Source of the DNA: Dryococelus australis
Taxonomy: Eukaryota; Arthropoda; Insecta; Phasmatodea; Phasmatidae
Assembly (NCBI GenBank): GCA_029891345.1
Contig: CM057003.1
Span: 15,354,709-15,418,708 of the forward strand
Reading direction: 5' to 3'
Length of the DNA: 64,000 nucleotides
Below are positions 45,385 through 57,206 of this stretch, one piece after another (positions within the stretch are counted from its first letter, which is position 1; every line of letters starts with the position of its first letter). The position numbers were made by a program, and so were the translations under genes. Under the pieces are notes generated by a model that saw only the letters and a program-made list of their open reading frames with translations, was not told the DNA's origin and searched no databases.

Positions 45385-45815
45385 AGTGAACGAGTTGCTG
45401 AGTTCCGAGCGATAGAAGAACGAGCGACGAGAGAAGTGACCAGCGGAAAGGAAGTCTGCGACTGCGTGTATCGAGCAGTGAAGGACGCGGCTTGAAGGCT
45501 GGACTATTTGACTAGATGCGTGAGTGAATGACATCATAAATGATAGCAACAGATATACTGAACACGTGTTGATAATGAGTATGAGTTAATTGACTTTAAC
45601 CAACCCAGACAACTAAGAAGGACGTTAATTAGAGTAGAAATATAAATTAAATATTGCGCTCACTGTTAAATAGAAAAAGTGAAAGTGGAGAAAAAATTGT
45701 TGATGGTGTAACTAATATCTGTGTGATTAAAGTAGAAATCAGATTTAGTTTTTATTTTTATTAAGATTTCCATCCCTCACGATCTCAGATACGCCCTTCA
45801 GCGGTCCTCCGCTTG
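45385..45815 (+). repeat. Repeat J copy, uninterrupted
   Basis: Shares its left and right ends with 17320-18010: GATGCGTGAGTGAATG near 45517 and CATCCCTCACGATCTC near 45769. The middle is AT-rich and non-coding. Confidence 0.55.
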
Positions 45816-46156
45816 TACAATATTATCTCTAGTATACTTGTTCACGTATGACGTGTAGAAAAGGTGAAATTATTACTAATAAAAGGTCAGAAGCTATCAC
45901 CGGTACAGATAGTGTTTTTCCTGGAAAACGATACTGGCTGCTGCCATCACACAAAGTGTTTTTTCCTGGAAAACGATACTGGCTGCTGCCATCACACCAA
46001 AAACTTTTGGTTGGTTACTGCCAGTGCCATAGACCAATAGAAATTCTTTGCTTAAGTTGTAGCATGTAAGTTATTACTAGGTATTCTTGTCAGACAAAAA
46101 CTTCCTCTTTTGTAACATCTGCAACGAAAAATTAATGTGAAAGTTAAGGGGTTAAT
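45816..46156 (+). mobile_element. Degenerate relative of the piggyBac-like MITE
   Basis: Shares with 56736-57049 the block AGTATACTTGTTCACGT, the TTCCTGG(A/G)AAA..TA(C/T)TGG(C/T)TGCTG block, and the end TAAGGGGTTAA. Within it a 44-bp unit (AGTGTTTTT..CCTGGAAAACG) is tandemly duplicated at 45911-45998. The left CCCC terminus is lost. Confidence 0.6.
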
Positions 46157-46181
46157 TTGCGTCGAGCCGAACAAATCTTTA

Positions 46182-46603
46182 TAATCCATTCACTGTTATT
46201 TCACACGTTTCTGAAGCCCTGCCAGAGTTTTACTTCCAAGATATTCCTCCGCGTAGTACAAACTAAGCTTAACTAAGTCTAGAAAATTACACCAAAGGAC
46301 AAGGCACTGAATTCATTCGCATTCACTTGTAATGATACTTTGCATAATAATTATTTCTTACTAGGCTATACCCAACACACATGTTTTATCACTGTTTTAA
46401 TTCATGTTTATTTTAAATTTTATATTAAAATTTATTAATAAAATGTTGGCAAAATTTTTATTTAATGAAAAATAATATACTTTTCGGTTAACATAGATAT
46501 AAGACGCTTGTGATACATGGCATATTTAGGGAATAACGTCATACATGGGGTGATTTTTTCAAAAGTTTGATTCGAATAATGTGAAGAAACAGCGAATAAA
46601 TTA
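46182..46603 (-). mobile_element. MITE-C copy, full length, reverse
   Basis: Flanked by TA. It starts TAATCCATTCACTGTTATTT and ends GAAGAAACAGCGAATAAATTA. Landmarks such as GATATTCCTCCGC and TTACACCAAAGGACAA appear in reverse order. Confidence 0.85.
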
Positions 46604-46943
46604 TATTTTTTGCAGCGGCAAATATCAACTTTTTATTTACTTTTCTTATATATATATAATTTTTTGTAGAAGAAGACTATATATTAGGGATAGTCGTAAG
46701 GAATCAGCCAGGGAACATACAGCTTGTGTTGGACCCCCAAAAATTAATAATTTTATTTTTGTACCAAACCTATTTTTCAACTTGTACACGTTATGTGTGC
46801 TGACATTTTCCTCGAAGGAAAAATTACACTATATATTTTTCGAATAATTAGATGTCATATTCAAGTTTTGTCCGTTTTCCTGCAACTATAAAAATTAAAT
46901 ATTATGTTGTACAAATTAAAAAAATTTGGAAAGTAAGCTAAAC
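46604..46943. other. Unassigned
   Basis: AT-rich. Nothing was recognised. Confidence 0.45.
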
Positions 46944-47096
46944 TAATGCCATGAGCTACCGTGTCACATATATCTAATGCCATGAGCTACCGTGTCACCT
47001 ATATCTAATGCCATGAGCTACCGTGTCACCTATACTAATGCCATGAGCTACCGTGTCACATATATCTAATGCCATGAGCTACCGTGTCACGTATAT
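46944..47096. repeat. Five 31-bp tandem repeats
   Basis: Units begin TAATGCCATGAGCTACCGTG and end in a CACATATATC-type tail. Starts are at 46944, 46975, 47006, 47035 and 47066, and the third unit is 29 bp. There are no spacers. Confidence 0.95.
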
Positions 47097-47540
47097 CTAA
47101 TACACTGACACTACATACATTTTAAAAAAAGTTAGAAATATGCAAATATTTCTGTATATTTATATAGCTTGTTATTTGGCGATTACTTATCACGTGGTAG
47201 CCCATCGCATTAGTTAACTGTATTTTTTTTTTAATTTGTGTAACTTCGTTAGTATTTGTCATTGTGGCTGAAACAGAACAGAAAAAAATCTTGTATTTGA
47301 CAGCTAAATTAATCAAAAAATATAAAGTGTGATTTTTTTTAATTCTAGTAAAATCAAATCACATAATATGCGCACAAGTTGGACAGTATTTGTTACAAAT
47401 ATTAAGTTGTTAATTTTTTTGGGGGGGGGGGGGGTCCACGCCCCCTTAGGGAATCATCGCAGCATTCGCCAGAAGTGGTTTCGGAGAAACGTGAAAAACA
47501 GAGTTCAGGGCGGCCGGACCGGAACTCGAATACGTGCCCG
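47097..47540. other. Unassigned, with a G run
   Basis: A T run followed by about 14 G at 47411-47434. Nothing else was recognised. Confidence 0.4.
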
Positions 47541-47935
47541 TGTCAGTTTTCACGGGAAAATTAGCACTTTTGTAAGCCCTGCTTAAGATCTACTTGTATA
47601 CACGTTGTGTATTCTTCAGCCTTACGCAACATCTAAAGTTCCCATGAGCCTCATCACTTTATTCATGCGACGGTCAAGCGAAACTGTGAAATTATTATTT
47701 CAATACGCTTACGCATAAAAATAAAAGAATACGAAAGAAATAATTTGAAGTATCGCAAATGGTTATCAAACACATTTTATTCGACGTTAAGATATAGAAC
47801 TATTTCCCACCCATCGTTACCAACTTTGTTGGACGTATGTCACTCAGTGAGAACGTTCAATTGTACGTGGGCAGGAGCAGTGACATTTTTCTGAGGTTGA
47901 TTTCAAAAGTGCTCGCTTTATCATGAACAGCCTGT
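47541..47935 (-). mobile_element. MITE-A copy, full length, reverse
   Basis: The left terminus is degraded (TGTCAGTTTTCACGGG) and the right end is TCATGAACAGCCTG. Internal landmarks are ACTTTATTCATGCGACGGTC and CATCGTTACCAACTTTGTTG. Confidence 0.8.
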
Positions 47936-47983
47936 ACCACTGCGCCACCTGACTTGAAAGAAATAAAGTAGTGTCTCGGAGTA

Positions 47984-48642
47984 TAGTCTATCCGTGGTTT
48001 CTTCAAACTTAATGAAACAAACATTCGAAAAATCATCCCATGTTTGACATGGTTGGTTCTTTCCTAAATGTTTCATGTATCGCCAATGTTTTGTATTTGT
48101 ATTAACGTAAAAAAATATCTTTATTAAATTTATCTTTTATTTTTATTGTGTATAAAATTATATTTCATTTACAACTAATGTGTATAAAAGCAGGGAGAAA
48201 ATGTGTGTGTTGGCAATGCCTAATAAGAAATAGTTCTAACGCAAAATTTTATTACACACGGTGAGAACGAATGCGGTGCACTGTCCTTTTGGTGTAATTT
48301 TCTAGACTCGTTTAAGGTTTGTTTACATGAAGTGGAGGAATATCATGGTATAAGCTGTTCGCAGTAAAGTGAGTAGTTTCGAAAGCCCTCATATTTGGAA
48401 TAATAGCTAATAAATATATTTTATTTTAGCCTTAGACATTAACTTCCGAGTGCGGTGGAATATACAAACTGTGTTTGTTATTTAAATCGCTATATTTACT
48501 TTGAAAAGGTGGTTAAAGAATTTAAAAAAATGGATTAAAAGAAGTAACTAGGGCCTAAAAAGCGTTCACTTTACCGTGAACAGCCTGTAGTATGACGTAA
48601 GCAGGGCTTGAGAAAAGTGGGAATTAACCATGAATGGACTGC
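47984..48642 (+). mobile_element. MITE-C copy carrying a nested MITE-B
   Basis: Starts TAGTCTATCCGTGGTTTCTT after TA and ends CATGAATGGACTGC. Its GGAGGAATATCATGG motif is interrupted by the MITE-B at 48351-48587. Confidence 0.85.
48351..48587 (+). mobile_element. MITE-B nested in MITE-C
   Basis: Starts TAAGCTGTTCGCAGTAAAG and ends TTTACCGTGAACAGCCTG. TA is duplicated at 48349-48350 and 48588-48589. The interior matches 41791-42025. Confidence 0.85.
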
Positions 48643-49177
48643 ATCTGGCGTGTCTTTAACGTCTGTGGTAAAAATTTATTCATAATTTCGAATTTAAATA
48701 ATCTTTATAAATGATAATCGTTCATGAAATAATATTCCTGGTGTGAATTTAAAAATAAATTAATGTAATATTAATTTTGAAGCTTTATATCTTTTCACTT
48801 CATATATAAAGGATATTCAGTAACAGAAGAAAAACAGTTGTTTGTCCTGTGGAGGGGAAGGGACATATACACAGAAAAAAAAAAAAAAACTTTGTGGCTC
48901 CTACAGAATGTTTTGTTGGTATGCATACATTTTGTAGCAGCCACAAAGTATTTTTTTTTTTTTTCGATGTAACCACGTCGAAAGGTGGCCCGATACATGT
49001 GACAGAGGGGGCGAAATACACACCTTAACAAAACGTTGCAGCAGCTATACTCTCGAGTGATATCCACTGTGACAGTAACCGCATGACAGAGCTGTCGGAA
49101 CGATAGTCGAGCTATTCTGCGCAGAAAGTGTGTGCGTGTTTATCTCGTACTTTCTCCTGGGATGTGAGCTACCGTTA
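48643..49177. other. Unassigned, with a fold-back hairpin
   Basis: At 48874-48963 an A run plus ACTTTGTGGCTCCTACAGAATG-like arm faces its near-perfect inverse followed by a T run, with a 17-nt loop. Nothing else was recognised. Confidence 0.6.
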
Positions 49178-49363
49178 GTGAAGTGAAGAGATTTTTGGCG
49201 GCCTTTAACATCGAGGTCTCGAGAGCCGATGGTGGTAACTGAAGTGAATATGGAGCGGCGCCGGAATGAAGCGGCGGGGGAAACGGGAGACCCGGCCGGG
49301 GATTGAACCCGGTTCGCCTTGGGGGGAGGCTAGCGTGCCAACCGCTCAGCCACCGTGGGCCCC
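49178..49363 (-). mobile_element. SINE1 copy with internal deletion
   Basis: The head and the distal body match 43435-43675, but about 75 bp between GGGAGACCC and GGCCGGGGATTG is missing, so the deletion joins two CCC-GGCC contexts. The tRNA-like head is well preserved. Confidence 0.85.
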
Positions 49364-50203
49364 AGCTACCGATAGTAACTCAGATATCCCGGTGGTGCAA
49401 TTTTTTTTTTTTTTAGGCGTATCTGTCGTCGAGGAGTTGTCCAAACAAGGAACTCCTGGTTTCCATTTCCTTTCGCCTTCCTTCGCCGTCCGAAAGACTC
49501 CTGCGAAAGAAAGGCGTAAAGCGGGAAAGCGTTAGAAAGACACACAGCCGATAACGCGGCGTGTGTCCTCGGAGGCCACGTTTGACAAATCGACACAAGC
49601 TGTCGCCTTTCCCCTCTTCACTTCCCTCCGTTTTTTTTTTTTTTTTTTTAACGACACTCTGATTGCGCTTTGACAAATGACTTCTGCAGGCTCATAGGGT
49701 AACCACTTTAAAATGCTCGTTTTTCAGCTATCAATTCCAGCACGCTTCGAGCTTCCAGCTGACGTTATTTCCCCCCCCCCTCCCTCCACCACCCTTCAAC
49801 CACTTCTCATTCTCGACCGAGTGTCGAGCTGAAACTCCCCTTTTCGCCAGGCGCGGGTTTCCTCATTAATCACGCTCACAAAATGCGTTCACTGCATTTC
49901 GCTCCAGTTGGTTACGCGTGTGTGCGCTGATTAAAAATGATGTGTGTTGAAAGTAGTTCAGATTCATGTGATCGCCTAGGTGAAGTTAAATTGACGCTTA
50001 CAGGGCCGGCTCTAATTTATGGTTTTAGGTTTTTGAGAATAATATATATATATTTTTGATGCATACTGCGATCACCCATTCGGTCGCAAATTAGTTTGCG
50101 GTATCACGTGTTTTGCAATCACGTAATGTTTCTGGTACGCACTGTAATTGTGTTCAGCACTTGTTTTGTAGCCAGAGGACAACATACTGCGTCATGGATG
50201 ATA
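49364..50203. other. Unassigned, homopolymer-rich
   Basis: T runs near 49401 and 49631, and a C run near 49771. Nothing else was recognised. Confidence 0.4.
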
Positions 50204-50628
50204 AAGGCTGTTCACGATAAAGTGAGCACTTTTGAAATCAGACTTAGAATAAAGTCACTGCCCCCTGCCTGCATATATTTTAACGGACGCACTGAGTGAC
50301 ATGGGACCAGTAACTTTGGTAATGATGGATAGAAAGTAGTTCCATATCTTTACGTGGAATAAAATGAGTTACGTTACCATTGTGATAGCTTAAATTATTT
50401 ATTTAGCTTTCTGTTTATTTTTTCCCCCGTGCTTCGAAGTGTAAAAATGACCAAATTCGTAAAATATTTATTTTCCAATATTTTCAGTTTCGCATAACTG
50501 ACGCATGAATGAAGTGATGAGGCCCATGACAATACTAATTTTACATAAGGTGGAGTAATACACAACGTGCATACAAGAAGATCTTAAGCAGGACTTTCAA
50601 AAGTGCTAATTTTACCATGAATAACCTA
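50204..50628 (+). mobile_element. MITE-A reference copy, 425 bp
   Basis: Starts AAGGCTGTTCACGATAAAGT and ends TTTTACCATGAATAACCTA, with TA flanks. Landmarks in order are GTCACTGCCCC, GGACGCACTGAGTGAC, CTGACGCATGAATGAAGTGA and CATACAAGAAGATCTTAAGC. It has no coding capacity. Confidence 0.88.
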
Positions 50629-50639
50629 TATTGACATTT

Positions 50640-50960
50640 ACCATTCATTTCAAAGAGGTGCAGAAAAAAAATCAGTTCAGCTACATTGAGAAAAAAAAAT
50701 CCATGGTTGTAGGAACCATCCTAGTATTATTAACATAGACAGGAGCAAAACAAACAAACAAAATTGTTTGTTGTATTCCTGTCAATGTGACTGTATTTTC
50801 TACTGTGCATATGGCCGCTACAGCAGAGGACTTCGTTCCTAACACGAAACACATAGTACAGTACCTCCAGCAGAACAACTTCAGCTATAGTCTGATTGTC
50901 CCCACAACAATCACAGTTGTAATAACCTGACGTAGTTTTCTGTTCCTGGTACATGACAGT
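50640..50960 (-). repeat. Repeat K copy
   Basis: Reverse-oriented counterpart of 36890-37108, with TGTCCCCACAACAATC as the clearest shared block and CATGGTTGTAGGAACCATC at the left. Minus-strand frames are partly open and look protein-like in places (for example ENTVTLTGIQQTILFVCF), so this may be a decayed coding fragment of a transposon. Confidence 0.5.
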
Positions 50961-51535
50961 TGTACTGGAATCTCAACAGCGCGATAGATGCCACGCGAAG
51001 GACGCGACGCCACAACAATAATTCGCGTTTATCTGAACACCAGGTTTTACCGCCTAGCGAGCAACATTTTCAAATATTATTAATAAATGGTTTATTGCCA
51101 CTAGATACTAACCTCTTTTACGAAGGCCATTGATGTTCCCATTATTTTTCTGTTTTGGCATTCTTTCAACAAATTCTTTCCATGTCCGCAGGTGCATTGA
51201 GCGGGATAATATGGCTGTAATTACATCTAGGCATACAAATGCGTTACTTTGCTTATTAACACAGGGGATGAAAGAAGTTTTACGTACGTTAACACAAAAC
51301 ATATGGCGGGTTAGACAGATTTACAGACCTGTAACAGCCGTAACGCTAAGAAATCGGAAATATTTTCTACTCGCAAATCTTGTCGCTCGGGCGATTTCTG
51401 TTGCGTTGGCGTCACGGAAGTCTCGATGCTGATTGGCTGGAAAGAAAATTATTATTGAGGGTAGCAGCAACTCCTTACACACACGCGCGCGCAAACAGAA
51501 TGATTGAACTGGCCAGCAACATGGACGAACGTGAA
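50961..51535. other. Unassigned
   Basis: Nothing was recognised. Confidence 0.4.
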
Positions 51536-51727
51536 CGAGTGGATATTTGGGTGGCTCTTAACATCGAGGTGAGTGTGGAGCAGGGTCGAAATGAAAGGAC
51601 GGGGGAAACGGGAGATCCCCGAGAAAACCCACTGATTAGCGGCATCATTCGGCACGAATCTCGCTTGCGAAAATCCGGGAATCTTGGTGGGAGGCGGGTA
51701 GTCTGACCGCTACACCACCGCGGACCC
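51536..51727 (-). mobile_element. SINE1 copy, reverse
   Basis: GGGAGATCCCCGAGAAAACC and GCTTGCGAAAATCCGGGAAT match the body, and GGCGGGTAGTCTGACCGCTAC is the inverse of the box-A region. The box-B region is lost between the two. Confidence 0.8.
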
Positions 51728-51874
51728 GAGATGTGTTTCTTATTATTTGCAATAGATCTTTGAGACTGGGAAATGTGTTCTTAACAACGGATATCATTTT
51801 CCAACACGCGAGGGTCTTTCTTTCCATATTGAAAGATGTTTTCCGTGCAGCATTCGATTTTTAGACCACTACGA

Positions 51875-52169
51875 CAAGGGACCTGCAAAACTCGCGTTAT
51901 TATTTGGCATCAGGCTAAACTTCACAGTACTGTATATACTCGAGCCGATATCGTTTCTCCATTGGTTGCCGCCTAGATGTGAAGTCACTCCCTTTCTGAC
52001 TGAACTGCACGTGATTGGAGCTCACAATTGTGAAGTGTTCATGTATTGGCGGAAGCTTACCTGGGGCGTGTCAGATAAAGCACGGTCTAATCACAGGCGT
52101 ATTGCAAAGGTATACGTGTTTTAAGTTTAATTTGTCTAGAAATAATAATGCGAATTTTGAAGGTCTCTA
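51875..52169 (+). mobile_element. hAT-N copy, diverged
   Basis: Starts CAAGGGACCTGCAAAACTCG and ends GCGAATTTTGAAGGTCTCTA. The interior CATCAGGCTAAACTTCACAG matches the family motif. The sequence right after it is TTTATAAC, the same 8-mer that flanks the 26353 copy, but the left flank does not repeat it. Confidence 0.65.
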
Positions 52170-54163
52170 TTTATAACTGAAAGGAATAAACTATATTCAA
52201 TAGGCTTTTTCAGTGCGAAATTTCGGATTTGATAAACAAAATATTTCTAAATCAGACCGACTAACTTCGGCTGCAGGTAATTCACGGAAATAAAAGTGAA
52301 AACATATGTACGACATAATACGGCTTAAAGTGAATTCTAAAGGCAGTACATATCTTTGAAGTTGTATAGTGCATTTCATATAAGTGGTCTCAAATTTGAC
52401 AGTTCGTGGAAAGTAGTGCCAATGGCATCTGGGTGGCTATGTATCCTTCCGCCACAGCTGAACTGTCATTGAAGGTGACTGTTTGAAAACAAACACCATG
52501 CGACTGCCAGTATTTTTTAACAAACAGCTGTCTTTTTTTGTAAACAAACTGCATGTGCCTCCTGCCAAATGACTTTTAGAAGCTGTGAAGGGCTGTTCAA
52601 ACAGTTGCAGGTTGGCAACAATCCAATTTTTTTTTTAGTTTATAAATATTTTATTAAAAAGGACAACATCCCATATAATACGTATGTAAATTTATAATTT
52701 TTTACCTTGCAAGAAATTTGTAACCAGGATGCACGAAAATGAAATTGTATTTTGACTGTCAAATGAATAAAAGATATTTTACTGTTTTTGAATACACTCT
52801 AAATATATTAACGACAACTAATCTTGTCACACTTACCTGAAGTAAGTTCTTGTAAACACTAAAATTTAGCATGGTTTCCACGAACACCTAATACCAAGAT
52901 CCCCCCTCCCCCCAAGTGATGCACAAAAATACAGAAATACTACCCCCCCCCCTCCCACACCTTATTTTCAAAGACAGTATACATTCTTACATACAGGCTA
53001 TGCCTCTTATTGCATTAACGGTACATAATTCAGCTTTGTGGTATCATATGACAACAAACTCTGTACAGCCTGATACTTTTATGGTGGGTATAATTCTCAG
53101 GATGTAGGTAGCCAAAATAATATTTAAAAAAATGTTACTTAGTTTCAGTAATTTTAATAACTCTCATTTAGTAACTCGAATGCTAAGTATTGCAGGTCTA
53201 CATAAAAAATACTTTAATAACTTTTCTCAAATACCTACGTGTTCAGATTGTCATGCTGCAAATAAAAACTTATTTCTGACTAACTCAGTGTTGATATTTA
53301 CACTGAAGTTCAGTCGCACAACCTCCCTCCTCAGAATTGTGAATACAGCCCTAGGCTTGTTCTCTGGTAACTAATGAAAAACTGTATTTCAGTTCAGAGA
53401 GGATACAAAGCGCTCTAGAGAAGCAGATGTGACGTACAGCAACAATACATCAAACGAACATGTTACGTACACACTAAAAAGATGCTCCACCTACCCAAGA
53501 TTGAAGACGACATAAAGTTCATTTTCCTTAGCGATAAATTTTGGAATGTTGCAGTTCCTACTGATGGATGAGACACTTCTTTATGATGTTGAAGCCCCTT
53601 CGTTGGGTGCTTAAATTGAAATAATTTTGTTTGATAAGCATGTTGTAATTTACTTGATATCAGAAAGTTGTCTTTCCAATGTAAATCCTGTTTATGTGAA
53701 TTATTCATCTGTTACTCTTACAATATTCTTAACAACGTATGTTAAAAACATATGAGCGCTTTTAATTTGCAAAACAAAAATGCTCAAAACGTTTATGAAA
53801 GACTCCAACGTTGAAACCTACCTGCCATTATGTTACTTTCAAATACAGCCTTTAAAAACCGGAAAAACCTTTAAATTTATTGCTAACAAGTATCCCTGCG
53901 TAACAAGCTTGAGAAATGTTATATACGTTCTAAAAAAAACTTACAAATGTGCTTTACATTTTGAAACTCTCCAGAACCAGAGTGTTGAGTTTTCAATCAA
54001 TAATAACATAGAGAAATGTTCATAGCAATGAAATGTGGGCCAAATTAGGGTATCATATTAATTTCATTTCAAAGGAAAAAGGGAAAAGCGGGCAGAGCGG
54101 GGGGGGGGGGGTGGCTTTAGTTTATCGTCTTTCGTGAGACGGGATTATTTCAATGTTCTTACG
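52170..54163. other. Unassigned, AT-rich
   Basis: C runs near 52902 and 52943 and a G run near 54098. Open frames of up to 81 codons show no domain. Confidence 0.4.
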
Positions 54164-54671
54164 ATGCCGGAATCTCACAGCCCCAACGCGCATGACGCAA
54201 CGGCCAACAGCCAATGAAATACAAGATAGGTCGTCGTAAGCCCGACCGATTCTGTCGTCCGACCAGCGATTTTGGATTAGAAATTATTTCTATTCTTCGT
54301 CGTGTCGTGCGGCACGACGCACAGAATGTACAACATTGCAAAATTAAATTGTATTGCAAGCTTTCCCTGCAATGGTAAATACGCAGCTTAAAATAAAAAT
54401 AAATTGAAAACGACTGTATTGAACTCTTAAAAATAATAATTTTACTTTTGTATGCATTAGCGATACCAATTTATCACCATTATGTATTATCCCTCTTGTT
54501 CACCACCATTGAGACTAACGTAGCCTATCAGTGTCTTCTAAATAGTTAGGTTAAATGCCGAGAGCGTGTTGTCGGTCGTGGTGTAAATTCAAGTAGTCAC
54601 ATTGAAATGTGTCGTGGTTGCGTTTTTGGTCGTGTCGTGCTGTGTTGGTCGGGGCTATGTGATTCCGGCAT
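54164..54671. mobile_element. 508-bp element with 30-bp inverted ends
   Basis: Starts ATGCCGGAATCTCACAGCCC and ends with the inverse GGGGCTATGTGATTCCGGCAT, matching at most positions over about 30 bp. Subterminal CGTCGTGTCGTGC motifs occur in both halves. No target duplication is clear and no transposase is encoded, so the superfamily is not assigned. Confidence 0.7.
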
Positions 54672-56735
54672 GAATGTGTGGCATTTTGAGTTGCATATTG
54701 TTTTGATGGCGCAGTGGGAAATTTTGCTCGTATGGAAATAACATTGAAATTATTTAACTTCGAAAATTATAGCTTTAATCAAAATATAAAACGCGATACA
54801 TACGTCGCTGTTCGTATTCGTACAGATGCAGCAATATATACACGCACACATTTTGACCGAAATTAACCTCACACTCGAATTTACGATGTAGACAAACAAA
54901 TACTGTTCACTCACTACAAAAGTGTGGAAAGTGCGGCATTTTTCAGGCCACGTGCATTTCAATAATTATGTTAACGGTTTACAAATACATTTACCAAACA
55001 CGCAAACTTACTGTTGTAACTTCTTGAACTCGTGTTTTTCTATGGCAATCCTTGCGAGTTTACTTAACTAAATCACGTTTGTTCGTCACTAGCATTAAAT
55101 AATTTATTTGCACAATCATTCAGTAAAATTAACACTGCGCACGTTTCTTAATACGAACAAACTTAAACTTATATACGGAAATTATATTCGTGTCACTGCA
55201 TTGTGGAAGGCGGTTAGGAAAATGGCGGATCGAGCAGTTTTAACGACATGCCGATTAATATTACATTTCACTCAACAAAACGCGCTACAACGGTACCTAC
55301 AACCAACTGTGTTTGGAAAAAGCAAATAAAAATTAATTAACTACCGATTAAATATTCAGACAACACCAATAAGATACTCGTATAATAAACACGCTGAGAA
55401 AGAAAGCGCACGCACAACTGCCTTCACTGGGCTGGAAACATAAACATGGCTAGCCATTGGCTGGAAACGTTTACTGTTCATATGTGTCGACATACTCTGT
55501 CATAAATGCTGAGCATGTTTTTAAATTCCCGTTACTAATAGCCAAGAAAATGTAATATTGCTTCAGAAACATAATTTAAACCATAAATGTTGTAAGTATA
55601 ATTAAGATTTTAAATTACAACTTTTAGTTCCGAGTACTATTTTCTTCCAAAGACATAATCAAAATAGCCAACCTAACAACACGGATCCCGCAGCAGTTCA
55701 TCGGCTGATACAATACTGTAGGAGAGAGAGTATTTACTGTTTACATAGTGTGTAGGTTGGCCACATTGTCTGCAAAACTTGAGACCACTTATATGAAATG
55801 GACTATACGTGAAGCACTAGTTTATTACAAATACTGGACTGGACATGGAACATTGGGTGTCTGGATAATATGTAAAGTTAATTGTGACCTGCGGGTTAGT
55901 AATCCATCTTTTAAATCCTAAGTATGCGACAGTGTCTTGGAGATTACGCCCGAACCTGAAGGTAGTAACCTTAATCATGTCAATGAAATAATTTGATGAA
56001 AGCTGACATATAGTTGTTGTGGTGTTTACAGATCTTCGTTTCGTTAAACATTATCCAGACACTCAATATTCCATTTTAAAAACGTTCTCCAGTACTGTGG
56101 TAAACTAGTGTTTGAGGTCCAACCTCAAAGATATGTCCGCCCCCCCCCCCCAACCCTCGTCCCCGATATGTTTTCTTACTATTTTTTTCGTGAGTAAGCT
56201 CTAGCCAAAGCTTGCCGGTCTAATTTAGATACTCTGTATACCTACACACGGTTACGAATTATCTTTTAAGTCAATTCATACTTGAAAGTCTCATGAAAAG
56301 GTAGGGCAGAACAGCATGAGAGGGTTTATTGAAGATATCAATTATACTATAACTATTTACGTGATTATTGATCGAGGGAGCTTAAATGGAATACCAGGAT
56401 GCTAATTAATTTTGTTAAGATTATTTACTGCACGCCACTACCATTACAATCTAATTGGCAAGTCCCCACCTTGTTCATGTAGCCGGAGGCTGATTCTAGA
56501 GGGCGGTTAATGGCAGCCGGACATACCCATCTCCATGTATTCTTGGTCCGCTGCCCCGACGACCAAAGTTATGTTGGCCTATATCGGGTACGTTTACTGG
56601 CCAGTGGAGAGGGTTTCTGCAAGTGCCTTTCGCAACGTGTTATTGCAACCACTCCCGTGACCTAGTTCAACGTTTGAAGGCGTGATCAGGCATGCAGTTC
56701 AGCTAAGGCCTTGTCACTTCATAACAAAACGTTAA
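54672..56735. other. Unassigned
   Basis: A C run lies near 56143. Nothing else was recognised apart from a possible shared repeat near 56500-56570 with 35640-35730. Confidence 0.4.
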
Positions 56736-57049
56736 CCCCTTAATATATTATCCCCGAGTATACTCGTTCACGTCTGACCCGTCGCTGAACATGCGAAATC
56801 ACGGTTAGTGCTGTGCAAGTCCAGATGGTATCACCAATACGGACATCGCCTTTCCCTGGGAAATCTTATTGGTTGCTGCTGACACAAACTATCTTATCAT
56901 TGGTTGCTTCTTGTGTCGTTCATGTACTGAAACCCTTTAATACGCTTCAAGTTGTCGGTGGTTGTAAGAAACTAGTAAGTACTGTTCGCACCAAAAAATT
57001 TCTTCCATTGTAACACGTGAAAAGAAAAATCAACATTTACGCTAAGGGG
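56736..57049. mobile_element. piggyBac-like MITE, 314 bp, TTAA flanks
   Basis: TTAA at 56732-56735 and at 57050-57053 bound a segment that starts CCCCTTAATAT and ends GCTAAGGGG. A TTAA target with CCC...GGG ends is the piggyBac signature. It is non-coding and related to 45816-46156. Confidence 0.75.
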
Positions 57050-57206
57050 TTAATGGTTAGGGACTAGAGGATCTCCCGAATTCCTTTCATGAAAAGCTAG
57101 ACCTTAAACACATGTGCGTTTGTGTTGTGTTTGCATTTTGATCACGATTTATTAGACAAATAACAGACCGAATCCAGTGCCACCTGGCACAAGGTGAAAC
57201 AGGCTA

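Noticed and set aside
46944..47096. CRISPR array
   Set aside because: Units are directly adjacent without unique spacers, and the DNA is eukaryotic.
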